Part shown: positions 62,238 to 64,000 of the stretch, piece after piece
How positions within the stretch are numbered: the first letter of the stretch is position 1
Layout of the letters: each line of letters starts with the position of its first letter
Assembly: GCA_023417655.1 (NCBI GenBank)
Contig: JAEZFD010000049.1
Coordinates: 72,198-136,197 of the forward strand
Origin: Planctomycetota bacterium
GTDB taxonomy: Bacteria > Planctomycetota > Planctomycetia > Planctomycetales > Planctomycetaceae
Direction of reading: 5' to 3'
DNA length: 64,000 nucleotides
The notes under the pieces: generated by a model
What the model was told of the DNA's origin: nothing
Database searches by the model: none
The model's input: the letters and a program-made list of their open reading frames with translations, nothing else
Translations under genes and position numbers: made by a program

Positions 62238-63128
62238 TTACCGGCGAATTTCGCAATAGTCGATGATCGAGGCGATCTCACTGCGGAGTTCGCGGCGATC
62301 CACGATCCTGTCAATAAAGCCGTGCTTCAGCAGGAACTCACTGGTTTGGAAATCCTGCGGCAGGCGTTGTTTGGTCGTTCCTTCAATTACCCGTTGTCCG
62401 GCGAAACCGATGAGGGCTTTCGGTTCTGCGATGATGACATCGCCCAGTGAGGCGAAGCTGGCTGCAACTCCGCCCATGGTCGGGTGAGTCAGCACCGAGA
62501 TGAAGACGCCGCCGATTTCGTGATAGCGACCGAGAGCGGCGGAGACCTTGCCCATCTGCATCAGGGAGAAGATCCCTTCATGCATACGAGCACCCCCTCC
62601 GGATCCACTGAGAATCACGAGGGGCAGTCGTGAACGCGTTGCTTCTTCGATCGCGCGAGTCAGCTTCTCTCCGACGACTGATCCCATGCTGCCCATGATG
62701 AAGGCAGAATCGGTCAGGCCGAAAACCAGCGGACGCCCTCGCAGGTAACCGCGGCCGACAATGCAGGCTTCCCGCATCCCGGTCCGCTTCTGCTCGTCCA
62801 CAATACGCTCTGGATAGGCTTTTCGATCAGCGAACGTCAGCGGGTCTTTGGGGACCATGTCAGCGAACCATTCCTCAAAGCTTCCTTCATCGAGGAGCTG
62901 ACGAATTCGCGCTGAAGCCGAAACGTAAAAGTGGTGTCCGCATTCAGGACACAGCCGATAATTTTTGTCGAGGTGCTTGCGGAAGATTGTGGCGTTGCAC
63001 GCATCGCATCGCAGCCAGAGTCCTTCCGGAACTCCCCGCTTTTTTCGTTGAGCAAGACCTTCATCCGTGTGTGGAACAGGGACATCCGGCGTTGCAGGGG
63101 GATCAGTTGCGTTGGATCGAGTGCTCAT
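62238..63128 (-). CDS. accD: Acetyl-CoA carboxylase carboxyltransferase subunit beta
   Basis: AccD is the beta subunit of the carboxyltransferase that makes malonyl-CoA for fatty acid synthesis. The 296-aa sequence has the zinc ribbon at Cys41, Cys44, Cys60 and Cys63 (CDACNATIF and CPECGHH), then GRGYLRGRPLVFGLTDSAF, SGSGGARMHEGIFSLMQM near residue 175, and HPTMGGVAASFASLGDVIIAEP near residue 215. Full length. Repeat copy D lies within its upstream region, 17 bp from the start codon. Confidence 0.97.
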   Translation of the reverse strand: MSTRSNATDPPATPDVPVPHTDEGLAQRKKRGVPEGLWLRCDACNATIFRKHLDKNYRLCPECGHHFYVSASARIRQLLDEGSFEEWFADMVPKDPLTFADRKAYPERIVDEQKRTGMREACIVGRGYLRGRPLVFGLTDSAFIMGSMGSVVGEKLTRAIEEATRSRLPLVILSGSGGGARMHEGIFSLMQMGKVSAALGRYHEIGGVFISVLTHPTMGGVAASFASLGDVIIAEPKALIGFAGQRVIEGTTKQRLPQDFQTSEFLLKHGFIDRIVDRRELRSEIASIIDYCEIRR

Positions 63129-63493
63129 GGCGTCCAGTACTCTCGAGCAGTTTGCTCTACCATGTGCCCGCGCCGCGCGGTTTCCGAACGGGAAAACGCT
63201 GTTCGCCGCGTGGCGGGAACGAGGAATTCATTTCGCAGTTTGTACTAAGCCATCTTGATGGTTCCGGGCGTGCTATCAGGCAAGCGAATCTCAGCTGATC
63301 GCTCAGCTGTGAATCACCGCCATTTTCACATCCGGCTCCTTTGTCTCGCCAGCCGATCTTCGCGAAGTTCCGAACTTCGTCTGAAGCCGCTGCGGGACCT
63401 ACAGCTGCGTTTTTGCGCAGGGGGAAACCGCGCGCAGCAGAAGTATCTTTGACACTCATCGCCGGATTGTCGAGCCCAGCTTGAGAAAACCCC
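63129..63493. other. Intergenic region with repeat copy D
   Basis: This 365-bp gap lies upstream of accD and downstream of the phosphatase gene. It holds repeat copy D and two short hairpins (63363-63379, CGAAGTT/AACTTCG, and CTGCG/CGCAG at 63405-63420). No supported gene is seen. Confidence 0.6.
63145..63250 (+). repeat. Dispersed intergenic repeat, copy D
   Basis: This copy starts with the exact 17-base GAGCAGTTTGCTCTACC, keeps TGTGCCCG, GCGCGG, AAAACGCTG and CGCGTGGC, and has a more diverged right end. Its left end is 17 bp upstream of the accD start codon, on the opposite strand, so it must lie in the accD leader or promoter. Confidence 0.8.
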
Positions 63494-64000
63494 TTAAGTC
63501 ACGGAGTCTGCGGTTTCCAGGCACTCCACGCGACTTCGCTGATTGGTCATTTTTGCCGGTCCGCAAAGCCGGGGTTTCTCCCCCTTCAGGACGCTGATCA
63601 CCAAGGTGGCCAGCGGTTCGGAGGCGACGACAGCAAAGGAAGAGGTCTTGCGGACGACCTTTCGCAGTGCACGACGGACCCGTTCCAGCGCTTCATCGCA
63701 GGTTTCCCCTTGCGGTGCGCAGACCGATTCCGGTTCTTCTTCCCACTGTCGAAACAGTCGGGGCTGCTTATGGCGGATTTCAGAGCGGCAAAGCCCCTGC
63801 CAAAGTCCCAGATTCACATTGCCCAGTCGATCAAGGACTTTCAATGGGACACCCAACTCTCGGGCGAGCTTCTCAGCTGCAGAATACGCGGGCTCGCTCG
63901 GAGAAGCGTAGATGCAATCTAGCGCTTCGCTTTGGAGTGCCTTCGCGATTTCCGCGATCTGCATCTCGCCCTGCGCTGTCATGGGGAGATCAAGATTCCC
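63494..64000 (-). CDS. Histidine phosphatase, N-terminus beyond window
   Basis: This is a phosphoglycerate-mutase-like protein, cut by the window edge. The 168 visible residues begin GNLDLPMTAQGEMQ, which in this family follows the RHGxT catalytic motif by about 10-15 residues, so the true start lies beyond 64000 and the ATG at 63982 is internal. YASPSEPAYSAAEKLARELG and LGLWQGL are family landmarks and FAVVASEP near residue 125 is the position where the second catalytic His (VxH) is expected; here Ser/Glu replaces it (VASEP). It may be inactive or have altered chemistry. Confidence 0.83.
   Translation of the reverse strand, partial: GNLDLPMTAQGEMQIAEIAKALQSEALDCIYASPSEPAYSAAEKLARELGVPLKVLDRLGNVNLGLWQGLCRSEIRHKQPRLFRQWEEEPESVCAPQGETCDEALERVRRALRKVVRKTSSFAVVASEPLATLVISVLKGEKPRLCGPAKMTNQRSRVECLETADSVT

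Noticed and set aside
63363..63420. Two short hairpins between the phosphatase gene and accD
   Set aside because: Stems of 5-7 bp with no T-run on the minus strand; too weak to call a terminator with confidence.

Overview
The window looks like a chromosomal segment of a planctomycete (order Planctomycetales, roughly mid-50s % GC by eye). The evidence is a set of families largely confined to that phylum: a DUF1559 pseudopilin-like protein with an H-X9-DG tail, a DUF1501 plus PSCyt1/DUF1549/DUF1553 pair, a secreted prenyltransferase-repeat protein, a secreted PQQ-propeller protein, and two small planctomycete-type proteins of unknown function (80 and 128 aa). I cannot name the species. No tRNA, rRNA, CRISPR array, prophage or insertion sequence was recognised.

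Layout. 0-5.2 kb: DUF1559 protein with a secreted partner, a flavin-dependent oxidoreductase, an HD phosphohydrolase and RuvX. 5.2-8.5 kb: part of respiratory complex I on the minus strand in the order nuoI-nuoA-nuoC-nuoD, without nuoB. 8.6-13.2 kb: the DUF1501/DUF1553 pair. 13.4-17.2 kb: a two-gene ABC exporter whose sequence asymmetry fits a heterodimer with one degenerate ATP site. 17.7-20.5 kb: a GH15-like protein and GlgC, suggesting glycogen metabolism. 20.9-24.4 kb: STAS protein, HemD and a thioesterase, LarB, a small exported protein. 24.6-29.6 kb: DUF4198-kelch protein, prenyltransferase-like protein, FHA-EAL fusion. 29.7-36.6 kb: methyltransferase, XerC/D-type recombinase, a membrane protein with internal repeats, a Gfo/Idh/MocA oxidoreductase, a PQQ-propeller protein and a 58-aa CsrA-like protein. 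36.9-40.8 kb: a ThiE fusion, a CPA2-type antiporter and a cytochrome c. 41.1-48.4 kb: two sensor kinases with a putative metallopeptidase between them, a DUF255 thioredoxin-like protein and a TPR protein. 48.9-57.6 kb: an 80-aa protein, GpsA, an amino acid kinase, DinB, DUF58, a TIM-barrel protein, a tightly packed Nif3-DUF983-sulfatase-like cluster followed by an amidohydrolase, and a 128-aa protein. 58.9-64.0 kb: a GTPase, a soluble Ser/Thr kinase, AccD and a phosphoglycerate-mutase-type phosphatase cut by the window edge.

Non-coding structure stands out. A dispersed repeat of about 105 bp occurs four times (20.7, 27.8, 48.4 and 63.1 kb), always between genes. The leader of the 128-aa gene can fold as a three-way junction (57676-57755) next to a 20-bp dyad, and that gene has a clear minus-strand terminator. 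A 12-bp perfect inverted repeat precedes the prenyltransferase-like gene. The least documented candidates are the Clp-N/ThiE fusion, the CsrA-like small protein, the structured leader and the repeat family. I see no obvious multi-gene defence or secondary-metabolite system.
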